NCBI GenBank assembly: GCA_900635465.1
Contig: LR134135.1
Location: 992,001-1,056,000, forward strand
Source: Lelliottia amnigena
Lineage (GTDB): Bacteria > Pseudomonadota > Gammaproteobacteria > Enterobacterales > Enterobacteriaceae
DNA length: 64,000 bases
Reading direction: 5' to 3'
Of the stretch, positions 41,868 to 51,273 are shown in pieces; position 1 is the stretch's first letter, and every line of letters starts with the position of its first letter. Made by a program: the position numbers and the translations under genes. The notes under the pieces were generated by a model. The model saw only the letters and a program-made list of their open reading frames with translations, made no database searches and had not been told where the DNA came from.

Positions 41868-42040
41868 TTTTTCATCCTGTTCCGTTATAGTGGTGCTTCG
41901 ACCCACATAAGGGTCACATATAGGGGTTTGTTATAGCATAACCGCAGGATGCGATCACCTTGCATTGCGTGCTGATCCTATCCCGAATTATAGGTATTAT
42001 ACGGTCTTTACGATCCACACACGTTTACATGGAATCTTTG

Positions 42041-43426
42041 ATGTTAAAAATCTTTAATACTCTGACGCGCCAAAAAGAGGAATTCAAACCTATTCATGCC
42101 GGGGAAGTCGGCATGTACGTGTGTGGTATTACCGTCTACGATCTCTGTCACATTGGTCATGGCCGTACCTTCGTCTCATTTGACGTGGTCTCTCGCTACC
42201 TGCGTTTCTTAGGTTACACCCTGAAGTACGTCCGTAATATCACCGATATTGATGATAAAATTATTAAACGTGCAAATGAGAATGGTGAAAGCTTTGTCGC
42301 GCTGGTGGATCGCATGATCGCCGAAATGCACAAAGATTTTGATGCATTAAATATTCTGCGTCCGGACAGCGAACCGCGTGCGACTCACCATATTCATGAA
42401 ATTATCGAGATCACCGAAAAGCTCATTGAGCGCGGTCATGCGTATGTGGCCAGCAACGGCGACGTAATGTTCTCCGTTCCCACCGATCCGAGCTACGGTC
42501 AGCTTTCTCGTCAGGATCTTGAGCAACTGCAGGCCGGCGCGCGCGTCGATGTCGTCGACGTCAAACGCAACCCGATGGACTTTGTGCTGTGGAAGATGTC
42601 TAAAGAAGGTGAGCCGAGCTGGCCGTCGCCGTGGGGCGAAGGGCGTCCAGGCTGGCACATTGAGTGCTCAGCAATGAACTGCAAACAGTTAGGTAACCAT
42701 TTCGACATCCACGGTGGCGGTTCTGACCTGATGTTCCCACATCATGAAAACGAAATTGCCCAGTCTACTTGCGCACACGGCGGCGAGTACGTTAATTACT
42801 GGATGCACTCCGGTATGGTGATGGTCGATCGCGAGAAGATGTCCAAATCGCTGGATAACTTCTTCACCGTGCGTGACGTGCTGAAATATTACGATGCCGA
42901 AACCGTGCGTTATTTCTTGATGTCCGGCCACTATCGTAGTCAGTTGAACTACAGCGAAGAGAACCTGAAACAGGCTCGCTCTGCGCTGGAACGCCTGTAT
43001 ATTGCGGTGCGTGGTACTGACAAATCCGTCGCGCCTGCGGGCGGTGACGCTTTCGAAGCACGTTTCATTGAAGTCATGAACGATGATTTCAACACGCCTG
43101 AAGCCTACTCTGTGCTGTTTGACATGGCGCGTGAAATTAACCGTCTGAAGGTTGAAGATGTGACGGCGGCAAATGCGTTGGCTTCCCATCTGCGTAAGCT
43201 TGCAGCGGTGCTGGGGCTGTTGGAACAAGATCCAGAAACCTTCTTGCAAAGCGGTGCGCAGAATGACGGCGACGAAGTGGCCGAAATCGAAGCGTTAATC
43301 ACTGCACGTCTTGAAGCGCGTCAGGCGAAAGACTGGGCGGCAGCAGATGCCGCACGTAATCGTCTAACGGAAATGGGGATCGTTCTGGAAGATGGGCCGC
43401 AGGGTACTATCTGGCGTCGTAAATAA
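42041..43426 (+). CDS. cysS: CysS, cysteinyl-tRNA synthetase
   Basis: Class I aminoacyl-tRNA synthetase. The start [17 protein letters not shown] (42041) gives 461 residues, the E. coli length. Catalytic HIGH is in [10 protein letters not shown] and KMSKS in [13 protein letters not shown]. Zinc ligands include Cys28 ([10 protein letters not shown]), the Cys in HIECSAMNC and the His-Glu pair in [10 protein letters not shown]. The C-terminal anticodon-binding helical domain ends TIWRRK. Confidence 0.98.
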   Translation: MLKIFNTLTRQKEEFKPIHAGEVGMYVCGITVYDLCHIGHGRTFVSFDVVSRYLRFLGYTLKYVRNITDIDDKIIKRANENGESFVALVDRMIAEMHKDFDALNILRPDSEPRATHHIHEIIEITEKLIERGHAYVASNGDVMFSVPTDPSYGQLSRQDLEQLQAGARVDVVDVKRNPMDFVLWKMSKEGEPSWPSPWGEGRPGWHIECSAMNCKQLGNHFDIHGGGSDLMFPHHENEIAQSTCAHGGEYVNYWMHSGMVMVDREKMSKSLDNFFTVRDVLKYYDAETVRYFLMSGHYRSQLNYSEENLKQARSALERLYIAVRGTDKSVAPAGGDAFEARFIEVMNDDFNTPEAYSVLFDMAREINRLKVEDVTAANALASHLRKLAAVLGLLEQDPETFLQSGAQNDGDEVAEIEALITARLEARQAKDWAAADAARNRLTEMGIVLEDGPQGTIWRRK

Positions 43427-43434
43427 TTTTGTTA

Positions 43435-43462
43435 TGCCCGGCGGCGCAATGCTTGCCGGGCA
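43435..43462 (+). terminator. Terminator/REP-type hairpin after cysS
   Basis: The stem TGCCCGGC / GCCGGGCA starts 9 bp after the cysS stop and is followed by ATTTCCCTT. It has the composition of a REP unit and marks the left edge of the accessory block. Confidence 0.7.
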
Positions 43463-43840
43463 ATTTCCCTTCAACATGACTCTGCCTAAACCGCCCGTTC
43501 ACCGCGTCTCCTGCTACGTAAAGTAACGCTCCTATTTTTGACTAAAAAAATGCGTAATATTTATCAGAAAAATATTAATTTTAATGATGAATTGTTGACG
43601 GTTTTTATAAGATTTATTTTAAGGGATTAATGGAATTGTATGATTTTGGATAGGGGCTTGAGTGATATAGGACATTATTGTTAGTGTCCTTTTTTGGACA
43701 ACAAACACGGTTTAGTTGATAATGTCGGGGATTGTTTACGCAATCTTATTCATCCTATAATGCTGCGCTTTCCATTCCAGAAAATGTTAGGCGTGCAGTT
43801 TTGTTATGTGATCCAGAATGGATTTTATGAGGGTAATATT
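43463..43840. other. AT-rich intergenic region before the lipoprotein gene
   Basis: 378 bp with no convincing gene; an open frame continues upstream of the lipoprotein start but lacks coding features. The stretch 43540-43660 is very AT-rich (TTGACGG at 43595 is a possible -35) and probably holds the promoter of the next two genes. Low GC is typical of horizontally acquired, H-NS-bound DNA, which is inference here. Confidence 0.5.
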
Positions 43841-44320
43841 GTGACTTTGTTTGACAAACTCAATAACTGTGCGGGAAAGCCTTTTTTAGCGTTAGTTGCG
43901 ATTTCAACGATTTTGGTGGTAACGGGTTGTCAGAGTAAACCGACAAGTAAAGTGACGCCTGCCAGCAAATCCGCTCAGGCGGTCTCAAGCTCCGTACCCG
44001 CGCAGGGTGGCTCAACTAACACGACGATCAAGCCAGCGGAAGCGCCTGTTGAAATGGCGTCTGAAAGCGCTGTGACTAATTGCCAGCGTGAGTTAACCGC
44101 CTTATCAAAAATCAACGGCCGTTTGTACGTTCAAAAAAAGGCAGCCTTTGATGATTTATTAGCAAGTGCATCAGTGTACGCCTCTGTTCGCGGGGATATT
44201 GCTTCGCAAACCAAAGATACGATGGATGCGCTTTTTAAATACCGAACCCAAAAACTGTGTAGCGATATACAGCAAACAGTGCAACAAGCACTTATAAGTC
44301 GTGGAGAAAATTTTAAATGA
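43841..44320 (+). CDS. Putative outer-membrane lipoprotein, partner of the coiled-coil protein
   Basis: Not a family I recognise. A GTG at 43841, preceded by GAGGG 7 nt upstream, starts a 159-residue protein with a lipoprotein signal ending VVTGC (Cys30); Gln at +2 predicts sorting to the outer membrane. Residues 31-75 are a Ser/Thr/Pro/Ala-rich linker. Residues 80-159 look helical, with two Cys (CQREL and KLCSD) that could pair. Its TGA overlaps the preferred ATG of the next gene (44317), indicating coupled translation and a shared function. The frame is open upstream to 43694, but without an SD or signal. Confidence 0.72.
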   Translation: MTLFDKLNNCAGKPFLALVAISTILVVTGCQSKPTSKVTPASKSAQAVSSSVPAQGGSTNTTIKPAEAPVEMASESAVTNCQRELTALSKINGRLYVQKKAAFDDLLASASVYASVRGDIASQTKDTMDALFKYRTQKLCSDIQQTVQQALISRGENFK

Positions 44321-46997
44321 GTGCGTTCAGCATGAAGCCTCTTTTTTTTTTGTATTACCCGCTTTAATCATTAGCACCGTCACTTCACCCACTCAGGCGA
44401 GTGATAATGGAGAGACAATAAAATCGCTGGATTCAATAACGGCTCAATCCAGCGACATTCCCGCTATATTGTTTGCAGCGCCCGCTACACCTCCGGAATC
44501 TTCCCCGATTCCGGAGGAACGGCATCATAAAGCGCCGGCAAAAAAGATCGCTCGTCTTCGGTTACAAACTCCACAATCACAACAGAACACGGCTACTGCT
44601 GAACTTTCTGCGCTGAAAGCTGAGCAAGAAAAAGCGATGGCTGAGCTGAAAGCAAAATACAGCGCCGAGCAAGAGCGCAGTGAGAAAGCCATTGCGGATG
44701 CCCGTGACGCGCTGGCAGACAGCGAAAAACAGCGCAGCGCCTTGCAGGCACAATACCAGGATGCGACCCGGCAACTTGACGATGCCACGAAGAAAATGGC
44801 GTCGCTCATGAGCGCCGGTGCTGATAAAGAGGGCGCGGTCGCACAGCTGAACAAATCGCTGACGGAAAGCCAGAGTCGCGCCAAAGAGATGCTTAAACAG
44901 ATAAGCGATCTCAAGCAAGAGCAGGACAAGCAGACCAAAGCCCTGGTGGCGACACAGAAATCCCTGACTGACAGCGAAAAACAGCGCGCGGAATTACAGA
45001 ATACCTCCCAGAAAACGACCCAGCAGCTAAGCGATAAGACCCGCGAGCTTGCGGCGCTCGGTGCGAACCTTTCAGCCAGTGAAGCGAAACTTGCGCAGCT
45101 GCAAAAGTCGCTTGATGGCAATCACAATGAATCCTCCGCGCAGAATAAAAAAATGGCCGCGTTAACGGCAGAGATGGGCGTAAAAGAGAAAGCGATTGCG
45201 GACGCCCGTGACGCGCTGGCAGACAGCGAAAAACAGCGTAGCGCTTTGCAGGCACAATACCAGGATGCGACCCGGCAACTTGACGATGCCACGAAGAAAA
45301 TGGCGTCGCTCATGAGCGCCGGTGCTGATAAAGAGGGCGCGGTCGCACAGCTGAACAAATCGCTGACGGAAAGCCAGAGTCGCGCCAAAGAGATGCTTAA
45401 ACAGATAGGCGATCTCAAGCAAGAGCAGGACAAGCAGACCAAAGCCCTGGTGGCGACACAGAAATCCCTGACTGACAGCGAAAAACAGCGCGCGGAATTA
45501 CAGAATACCTCCCAGAAAACGACCCAGCAGCTAAGCGATAAGACCCGCGAGCTTGCGGCGCTCGGTGCGAATCTTTCAGCCAGTGAAGCGAAACTTGCGC
45601 AGCTGCAAAAGTCGCTTGATGGCAATCAAAATGAATCCTCCGCGCAGAATAAAAAAATGGCCGCGTTAACGGCAGAGATGGGCGTAAAAGAGAAAGCGAT
45701 TGCTGATGCCCGTGACGCGCTGGCAGACAGCGAAAAACAGCGCAGCGCCTTGCAGGCACAATATCAGGATGCGACCCAGCAACTTGACGATGCCACGAAG
45801 AAAATGGCGTCGCTTATGAATGCCGGTGCTGATAAAGAGGGCGCGGTCGCCCAGCTGAACAAATCGCTGACGGAAAGCCAGAGTCGTGCCAAAGAGATGC
45901 TTAAACAGATAGGCGATCTCAAGCAAGAGCAGGACAAGCAGACCAAAGCCCTGGCGGCGACGCAGAAATCCCTTACCGACAGCGAAAAACAGCGCGCGGA
46001 ACTACAGAAAGCTTCGCTGACAACCAACCAACAGTTAAGCGATAAGACCACTGAGCTTGCGGCGCTCGGTGCGAACCTTTCAGCCAGTGAAGCGAAACTT
46101 GCTCAACTGCAAAAGTCGCTTGATGGCAATCAAAAGCACGCTTTAGATCAGGATGAGAAAGTGGCCGCGTTAGCCGCCGAAAACAGTCTGAAAGAAAAAG
46201 CGATTGCGGATGCCCAGAAGGCGCTGACAGACAATGAGAATCAGCGAAATGAGCTGAAGAAGAAATGGGATGATGCCAGTTCCAAATTGGACGATCAGGA
46301 CAAACAGCTGGCGTCTCTGCGCAGCGAGCTCAAAGCCGCATCTACAGGAGCCCCAACACCGCAGACAAAAGAAGATGTGCGGGCCTATTCATTGGGGGCG
46401 TTCTGGGGACAAGAAGTGCTGAGTTCCCTGAATAAAATGGAAGCGGAAGGCCTCACTCTCTCGCGTCAGCATGTGGCGAATGGGGTCGCCGATTTCTTGC
46501 AGGGCAAGTTCAAAATACCAAAAGAAAAAATGGTCGCTTCGCTCAAAGAGATGGATACCGAAGTTACCACGCATCCTACGGAAGCCAAAAAAGAGGTATC
46601 CGGAGATAAAGGCCAGAATTATATGACTACCTTCAGCAAGCAGCCCGGCGCTAAGAAAGCCGAAATGGGCTATTACTACCGTGTAATGGAGAAGGGTAAG
46701 GGCAAAATTAATAAAACAGATACCGTTGCGATTGTGGTGAAGGAAAGTCTCGCAGGCGGCAAAGTCGTAAAAGACATGAGCAAAATGGGTAAAGCCTTGG
46801 TTCTGCCGCTGGATAAATTCCCGCCGCTATTCCAGTCCGCCATTATGAAAATGAATAAACTGGGTCGGCTCCAGATGGTTGTGCCACCAGAGCTTGCATA
46901 CGGTGAGGAGGGGAGTGCGCCTGATATCCCACCAAATGCGACGATGGTTTATGAAATTCAGGTTGTGAATGTGAATCCGGATTTAAAAACACATTAA
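44317..46997 (+). CDS. Secreted coiled-coil repeat protein with C-terminal FKBP-like domain (start interrupted in a T tract)
   Basis: An unfamiliar architecture. The ATG at 44317 (SD GGAG at 44303) would encode MSAFSMKPLFFF then VLPALIISTV and a signal peptidase site near TQA-SDNG, but only if the T run at 44342-44351 had 11 bases instead of 10; corrected length is 893 residues. As printed, only a GTG at 44301 is in frame and no proper signal peptide forms. Residues about 25-95 are Pro/Ala-rich. Residues about 123-626 are three 168-residue coiled-coil repeats plus a partial fourth. Then come an FKBP N-type helical domain (TKEDVRAYSLGAFWGQEVL) and an FKBP fold ending PPELAYGEEG, PPNATMVYEIQVV. 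Confidence 0.75.
44685..46196 (+). repeat. Three tandem 504-bp coding repeats
   Basis: Units start at 44685, 45189 and 45693, and a partial fourth begins at 46197; spacing is exactly 504 bp each time. Units 1 and 2 differ at only a few bases. Each encodes 168 residues beginning KAIADARDALADSEKQ. Each unit is itself two related 84-residue halves (ALADSEKQRSALQ and SLTDSEKQRAELQ, 84 residues apart). 84 and 168 are multiples of seven, so heptad phase is preserved. Confidence 0.95.
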
Positions 46998-47009
46998 AAA
47001 AAGAAGAAG

Positions 47010-47038
47010 ATGCGCCCTCAGTATGGGCGCATTTTTTT
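47010..47038. terminator. Bidirectional terminator between the coiled-coil gene and the LacI-type gene
   Basis: The stem ATGCGCCC / GGGCGCAT with 7-nt loop is followed by T7 on the plus strand; on the minus strand it is followed by CTTCTTCTTTTTTT. It serves two convergent genes, and the lacI-type stop codon lies in the T run. Confidence 0.9.
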
Positions 47039-48052
47039 AGGCTGATTCCCGCGCGATCAGTTGCCCCGACAGCGTAATTCGCTGCGTTTGAAGTTCCGGC
47101 TCTTTCAGCTTACGAATCATGAGCCCTGCCGCCTGGCGGCCCGTCTCTTCACTGGCGGAAGAAACATAGGTGAATGACGGCGAGGTGAGATTCACATGTA
47201 ACATATCTTCAAACCCTACCAGAGCAACCTGCTGCGTCAGGAACACATCCTTCCCGACGGTGCGCCCTACCTGATGAATGCCTGAAATCGAACCTATCAT
47301 CGCATCGGGTGAATGACACAGTAGCGCTGTAATGGTGTTGTTCTTATCCAGCAACTGACGGGTAATAAAACCGGCCGCCTGCGTATCATCGCTACACACA
47401 GGAGCGGATTCCTCTCGATTCACCAGGCCGTACTGCGTCATCGCACTGCGAAACCCTAAAAGACGTTGCTCACGAATGAGACATCCCTCACGACCGCCGA
47501 TATAGGCGATATTACGGTGACCACGTTCAATCAGATAACGCGTGGCCAGATTCGCTGCCTGACGATTGTCACGCATTACCAGATTGCAGGGCTCATTCAG
47601 TAAAGACTGTGAGACCACAACCAAGGGAAGAAGGCATTCACGGATCTGTTTCGGTAGAGTGGGCGTTCGCGTGTCGGAGGAGAGATAAATGACGCCGGCA
47701 ACGCCCTGTTGTTTAAACGAAAGCAGACAGCGCTCAAGATGTTCATGATCGTTCAGCGGCTGTCCGAGGAAAACCATAAAGCCTTGCTTTTCCAGTTCCT
47801 GGACGATGCTCGCCATCACTTTGATTGAAAAGCTGTCGCTGAAATCACGGAGAATAAGGCCGATAAGATTGGAGGTGTTGGCGCGAAGGTTGGCAGCGGC
47901 GACGTTATGAACATAGCCAAGCGTGGTGATGGCAGCGTGGACCTTCTCAATCGTTGCCTCTGAGATTTTCCCCTTCTGACGTAAAACCAGTGAGACGGTT
48001 GAAACCGAAACACCCGCCAGTTTGCAACATCAATTATGCTGACTTTCTTCAA
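47037..48052 (-). CDS. LacI/GalR-family repressor (one-base break near 48026)
   Basis: Probable regulator of the adjacent PTS gene. A TTG at 48052 preceded by AGGGAG gives KKVSIIDVA then, after restoring one base where GTTGCAAACTGG appears to lack an A, KLAGVSVSTVSLVLRQ, a standard LacI helix-turn-helix. The corrected length is 338 residues. The periplasmic-binding-protein-like effector domain runs from NLIGLILRDFSD to the end, with RGHRNIAYIGG and VALVGFEDM. Closest by memory is the MalI-type group. It lies 85 bp downstream of the PTS gene on the same strand. Confidence 0.83.
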
Positions 48053-48136
48053 ACCCGCTCCCTGAAATTTCTCGATTATCAGCCTGATATGACAACGTCT
48101 CCCAGAGTACAGGAGACGTGTCAGCCAGACATCTTA

Positions 48137-49635
48137 TTATTTACCGATCATCGTGGACATGGTTTGGGCAATAAATTGTGCTCTGGCACCAAAATCACCT
48201 GGATACCGTTGTCACCCACAAACACCACGCCGCGTGCCCCTAAGCCGTTAAGGCCATCTTTATCTACCGCATCGCTTTTCGCTACTTCCAGGCGCAGACG
48301 CGTGATACAGGATCCGACAGAGTTAATGTTCTGCGCGCCACCCAGCAGGCCGATAATATCAGTCGCAATTTCGCTATCGGTTTTATCGTCTGTTGTCGCG
48401 GTTGCTTCCGTACGGCCCGGCGTTTTGACATCAAAACGGCGGATGACGAAGCGGAATGTGAAGTAGTAAATCAGCGCCATCGGAACACCGATAATAATCG
48501 CGCTCAGGAAGTTAGTCTGATAACCGTTAAACGACGGGAGAATGCCAAACGACAGGTAGTCGATAAAGCCCGCAGAGAACGATTTGGCAATGTGCGCATG
48601 CAACAGATACATGGTCATGTACGCCAGGCCCGCCATGATGGCGTTAAAGACGTAAAGGATTGGCGCCACGAAGATAAAGGTGAACTCTACCGGCTCGGTG
48701 ATCCCTGTCAGGAAACAGGTTAGCGCGGCGGAGAACAGAATACCTGCAGCGATTTTTTTGTTTTTGGTATGCGCTTCGTGATACATCGCCAGACAGGCCG
48801 CAGGCAGCGCGAACAGCATCAGCGGGAATTCACCCTGCATGAATTTACCGGCGTCCTGATAGGTATCGCTACTAAAGGATTTAACGCCTTCTTCCAGCAT
48901 TTTGAACCAGATTGTCTGATCGCCATGGATAACCTGGCCTGCCTGCGTGGTGTAATCCCCAAATGAATACCAGAACGAAGGATACCAGATGTGATGGAGG
49001 CCCAGCGGAATCAATGCGCGTTCTACCAGACCAAAAATAAAGGTCGATGCCGCCTGATTGTCGCCGTTAACAATGACAGATAGCGCGTCAATACCAGACT
49101 GAATATGCTGCCAGACGTACGGCAGCAGCAGACCCAGAATAAATGACAGGAAGGCCGTCGCAATCGCGACAAAACGCTTACCGGAGAAGAAGCCCAGGAA
49201 TTCTGGCAACTGCAACGTGTGGAAGCGGTTATAACACCACGCGGCAAGAATACCGCAAATAAGGCCGCCAAAAACGCCCATTTGCAGCGTCGGAATGCCG
49301 ACCACCATGGCGTATTTTCCGCCTGATGAGGCCATCTCTGGCGTGATGCTCAGAACCGTACCAATGGTGATGTTGGTAACAAACACCGACACCGCAGCGG
49401 ACAGTGCAGCAATCCCGGACTCCGATGCCAGACCCACGGCGGAACCGATCGCAAAGAGCATCGGCAAGTTATCAAAAATGACGCCGCCTGCGTTCATCAT
49501 CAGCGGCATATGGAATTTATCACCGAAGGCCAGTAACAAACCCGCGGCAGGAAGAAGTGAAATTGGCAGCATTAACGCGCGACCAATCATCGATAATTTT
49601 GACAACGATTTAACAAACCCTGATATCAGACTCAT
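48137..49635 (-). CDS. PTS EIICB permease of the glucose/glucosamine/maltose type (one-base break near 48189)
   Basis: Sugar-specific membrane transporter of the phosphotransferase system; substrate undetermined. Corrected length is 499 residues. The EIIC domain (about residues 1-400) has MLPISLLPAAGLLLAFG, GLHHIWYPSFW and the GITEPVEFTFIF signature. The EIIB domain has the phosphorylatable Cys in GSCITRLRLEV. Near the end one base is missing in the printed sequence: restoring it changes ILVPEHNLLPKPCPR to the family-like ILGARAQFIAQTMSTMIGK. No EIIA is encoded nearby, so it should use Crr. Confidence 0.85.
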
Positions 49636-49679
49636 GCTGATTTCCCCCGAGAAGCGCTTTTATTGGCGCTGTTATTGTA

Positions 49680-49708
49680 AGTAGAACGTTTTAGTAGAAC
49701 GTTCTACT
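49680..49708. promoter_or_regulatory. Tandem LacI-type operators upstream of the PTS gene
   Basis: AGTAGAACGTTCTACT (49693-49708) is a perfect 16-bp palindrome with central CG, the symmetry expected of LacI/GalR operators. An imperfect copy AGTAGAACGTTTTAGT lies directly before it (49680-49695), 13 bp apart centre to centre. They are 45-73 bp upstream of the PTS start codon. Confidence 0.75.
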
Positions 49709-49839
49709 TATCGTGAGAGAAGCGTGAATTTTGCGCAACTTAATTTTCACATTTCAACAAACGAAATAGTGATTATTTGAAGTCGATCGATAATTAGCCG
49801 TGATGGATTCAGGGAAATCTTGCGTGATTGGAACAGATT

Positions 49840-49860
49840 CCCTCTCCAGGCAGGAGAGGG
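49840..49860. repeat. REP-like palindromic element D
   Basis: The stem CCCTCTCC / GGAGAGGG with a 5-nt loop shares its core with elements A-C. It lies 12 bp beyond the ybcJ stop on the minus strand and may end the folD-ybcJ transcript. Confidence 0.6.
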
Positions 49861-49872
49861 TTGTACGTGGGA

Positions 49873-50085
49873 TTACGCTGTAACGGTGATGCTCTGGCTG
49901 GCGAAACTCACTGTTTGACCCGCGATAATTTTGCAGCGTTTACGGGTTTCCACTTTGCCATCGACTTTGACCAGCCCGTCAGCGATGAAAATTTTTGCCT
50001 GCGCGCCGCTTTCGCTCCAGCCTTCCAGCTTGAGGAGATCGCACAGTTCTACGTGTGGGTGTTTACCTAATGAAAATGTGGTCAT
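49873..50085 (-). CDS. ybcJ: YbcJ, S4-domain RNA-binding protein
   Basis: A small predicted RNA-binding protein. It has 70 residues, the E. coli length. The whole protein is an S4-like domain: HPHVELCDLLKLEGWSESGAQAK, then VKVDGKVETRKRCKI. It follows folD by 1 bp, and the two are almost certainly cotranscribed, as in E. coli. Confidence 0.94.
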   Translation of the reverse strand: MTTFSLGKHPHVELCDLLKLEGWSESGAQAKIFIADGLVKVDGKVETRKRCKIIAGQTVSFASQSITVTA

Positions 50086-50086
50086 C

Positions 50087-50953
50087 TTACGCTTCCTCTA
50101 CATCGTGGTACTCTTCGCATGCCTGCAAAGTATTTTGAATCAGGGTCGCTACGGTCATAGGACCGACGCCGCCCGGAACGGGGGTAATGTAAGACGCGCG
50201 CGCGGCGGCGTCTTCATACACGACATCGCCAACGACTTTGCCGTTTTCCAGGCGATTAATCCCCACGTCCACAACGATCGCGCCTTCTTTAATCCATTCG
50301 CCAGGAATAAAGCCCGGTTTCCCGACCGCAACAATCAGCAGGTCAGCATTTTCGACGTGCTGGCGCAGGTTTTTGGTAAACCGATGGGTGACCGTCGTCG
50401 TACAGCCTGCCAGCAGCAGCTCCATACTCATCGGACGGCCAACGATGTTGGACGCGCCAATCACCACGGCGTTCAGCCCGTAAGTGTCGATGTTATAGCG
50501 CTCCAGCAACGTCACGATGCCGCGCGGGGTGCACGGACGCAGACGCGGGGCGCGCTGACACAGGCGGCCAACGTTATACGGATGGAAACCGTCCACGTCT
50601 TTATCTGGTGCGATGCGTTCCAGCACTTTCACATTATCGATGCCTGCAGGGAGCGGCAACTGCACCAGAATGCCGTCGATAACCTCATCGGCATTCAGCG
50701 TATCAATCAGCTCAAGCAGTTCTGCCTCGGTGGTCGTTTCCGGCAAATCATAAGAGCGAGAGACAAAACCGACCTCTTCACATGCTTTGCGTTTGCTGCC
50801 GACATAAATTTGTGATGCCGGGTTGCTACCCACCAGCACGACAGCCAACCCAGGAGCGCGTTTTCCGGCCGCTGTACGCGCCTTCACTTTTACCGCGACC
50901 TCAGAGCGTACCTGCTGCGCAATCGTTTTACCGTCAATAATCTTTGCTGCCAT
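50087..50953 (-). CDS. folD: FolD, methylene-THF dehydrogenase / cyclohydrolase
   Basis: Bifunctional one-carbon metabolism enzyme interconverting 5,10-methylene-THF and 10-formyl-THF. It has 288 residues, the E. coli length. The catalytic Lys and Tyr are in [36 protein letters not shown] and the NADP-binding [15 protein letters not shown] are all present. A run of nine G lies 32-40 bp upstream of its start in the plus orientation. Confidence 0.97.
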
Positions 50954-51197
50954 CAGAGAGAAGATTCCGTCTGTAACGTTTAAAGGGGGGGGGATTGCCT
51001 ATATTTTGTCAGAAGCGGGCGCTGCTGTCAGTCACCCATTGCGAGATTTCCGCAATCAGCCTCGGGGCGCAGCATTACCCCTGCGCTTTGATGGGTCTTT
51101 TCCTAAGGCAAATTAGGATGTGACCTGGCTCAATCGCAGTGTTTTGACCTGTTTTACTTTTCACCCATACGCTACTTTGTCTCTTCCAAAATACACT

Positions 51198-51215
51198 TTC
51201 AATTACGCAATTGAA
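51198..51215. promoter_or_regulatory. Inverted repeat upstream of fimA
   Basis: TTCAATTACGCAATTGAA has 7-bp perfect arms and a 4-bp centre, 59 bp before the fimA start. It is a candidate binding site for the activator FimZ or another fimbrial regulator. The rest of the folD-fimA gap (50954-51273) holds a possible -35 TTGACC near 51147 and the G9 run, but no gene. Confidence 0.4.
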
Positions 51216-51273
51216 TGTCTTTTTTATTCCCGATTTACGCGGGAAGGGCTTTTTACATTTCAAAGGAATAGAT

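Noticed and set aside
44525..46051. Several Ser/Cys-rich open frames on the minus strand across the coiled-coil gene
   Set aside because: They repeat with the same 504-bp period as the sense gene and are shadows of its repeats; no starts or domains.
44685..46250. A CRISPR array or tandem DNA repeat locus
   Set aside because: The 504-bp units are contiguous, in frame and coding, with no spacer structure. No other direct-repeat array was seen in the window.
50954..51273. A possible fimS-like invertible promoter
   Set aside because: No paired long inverted repeats flank the region and no FimB/FimE-type recombinase gene is present.
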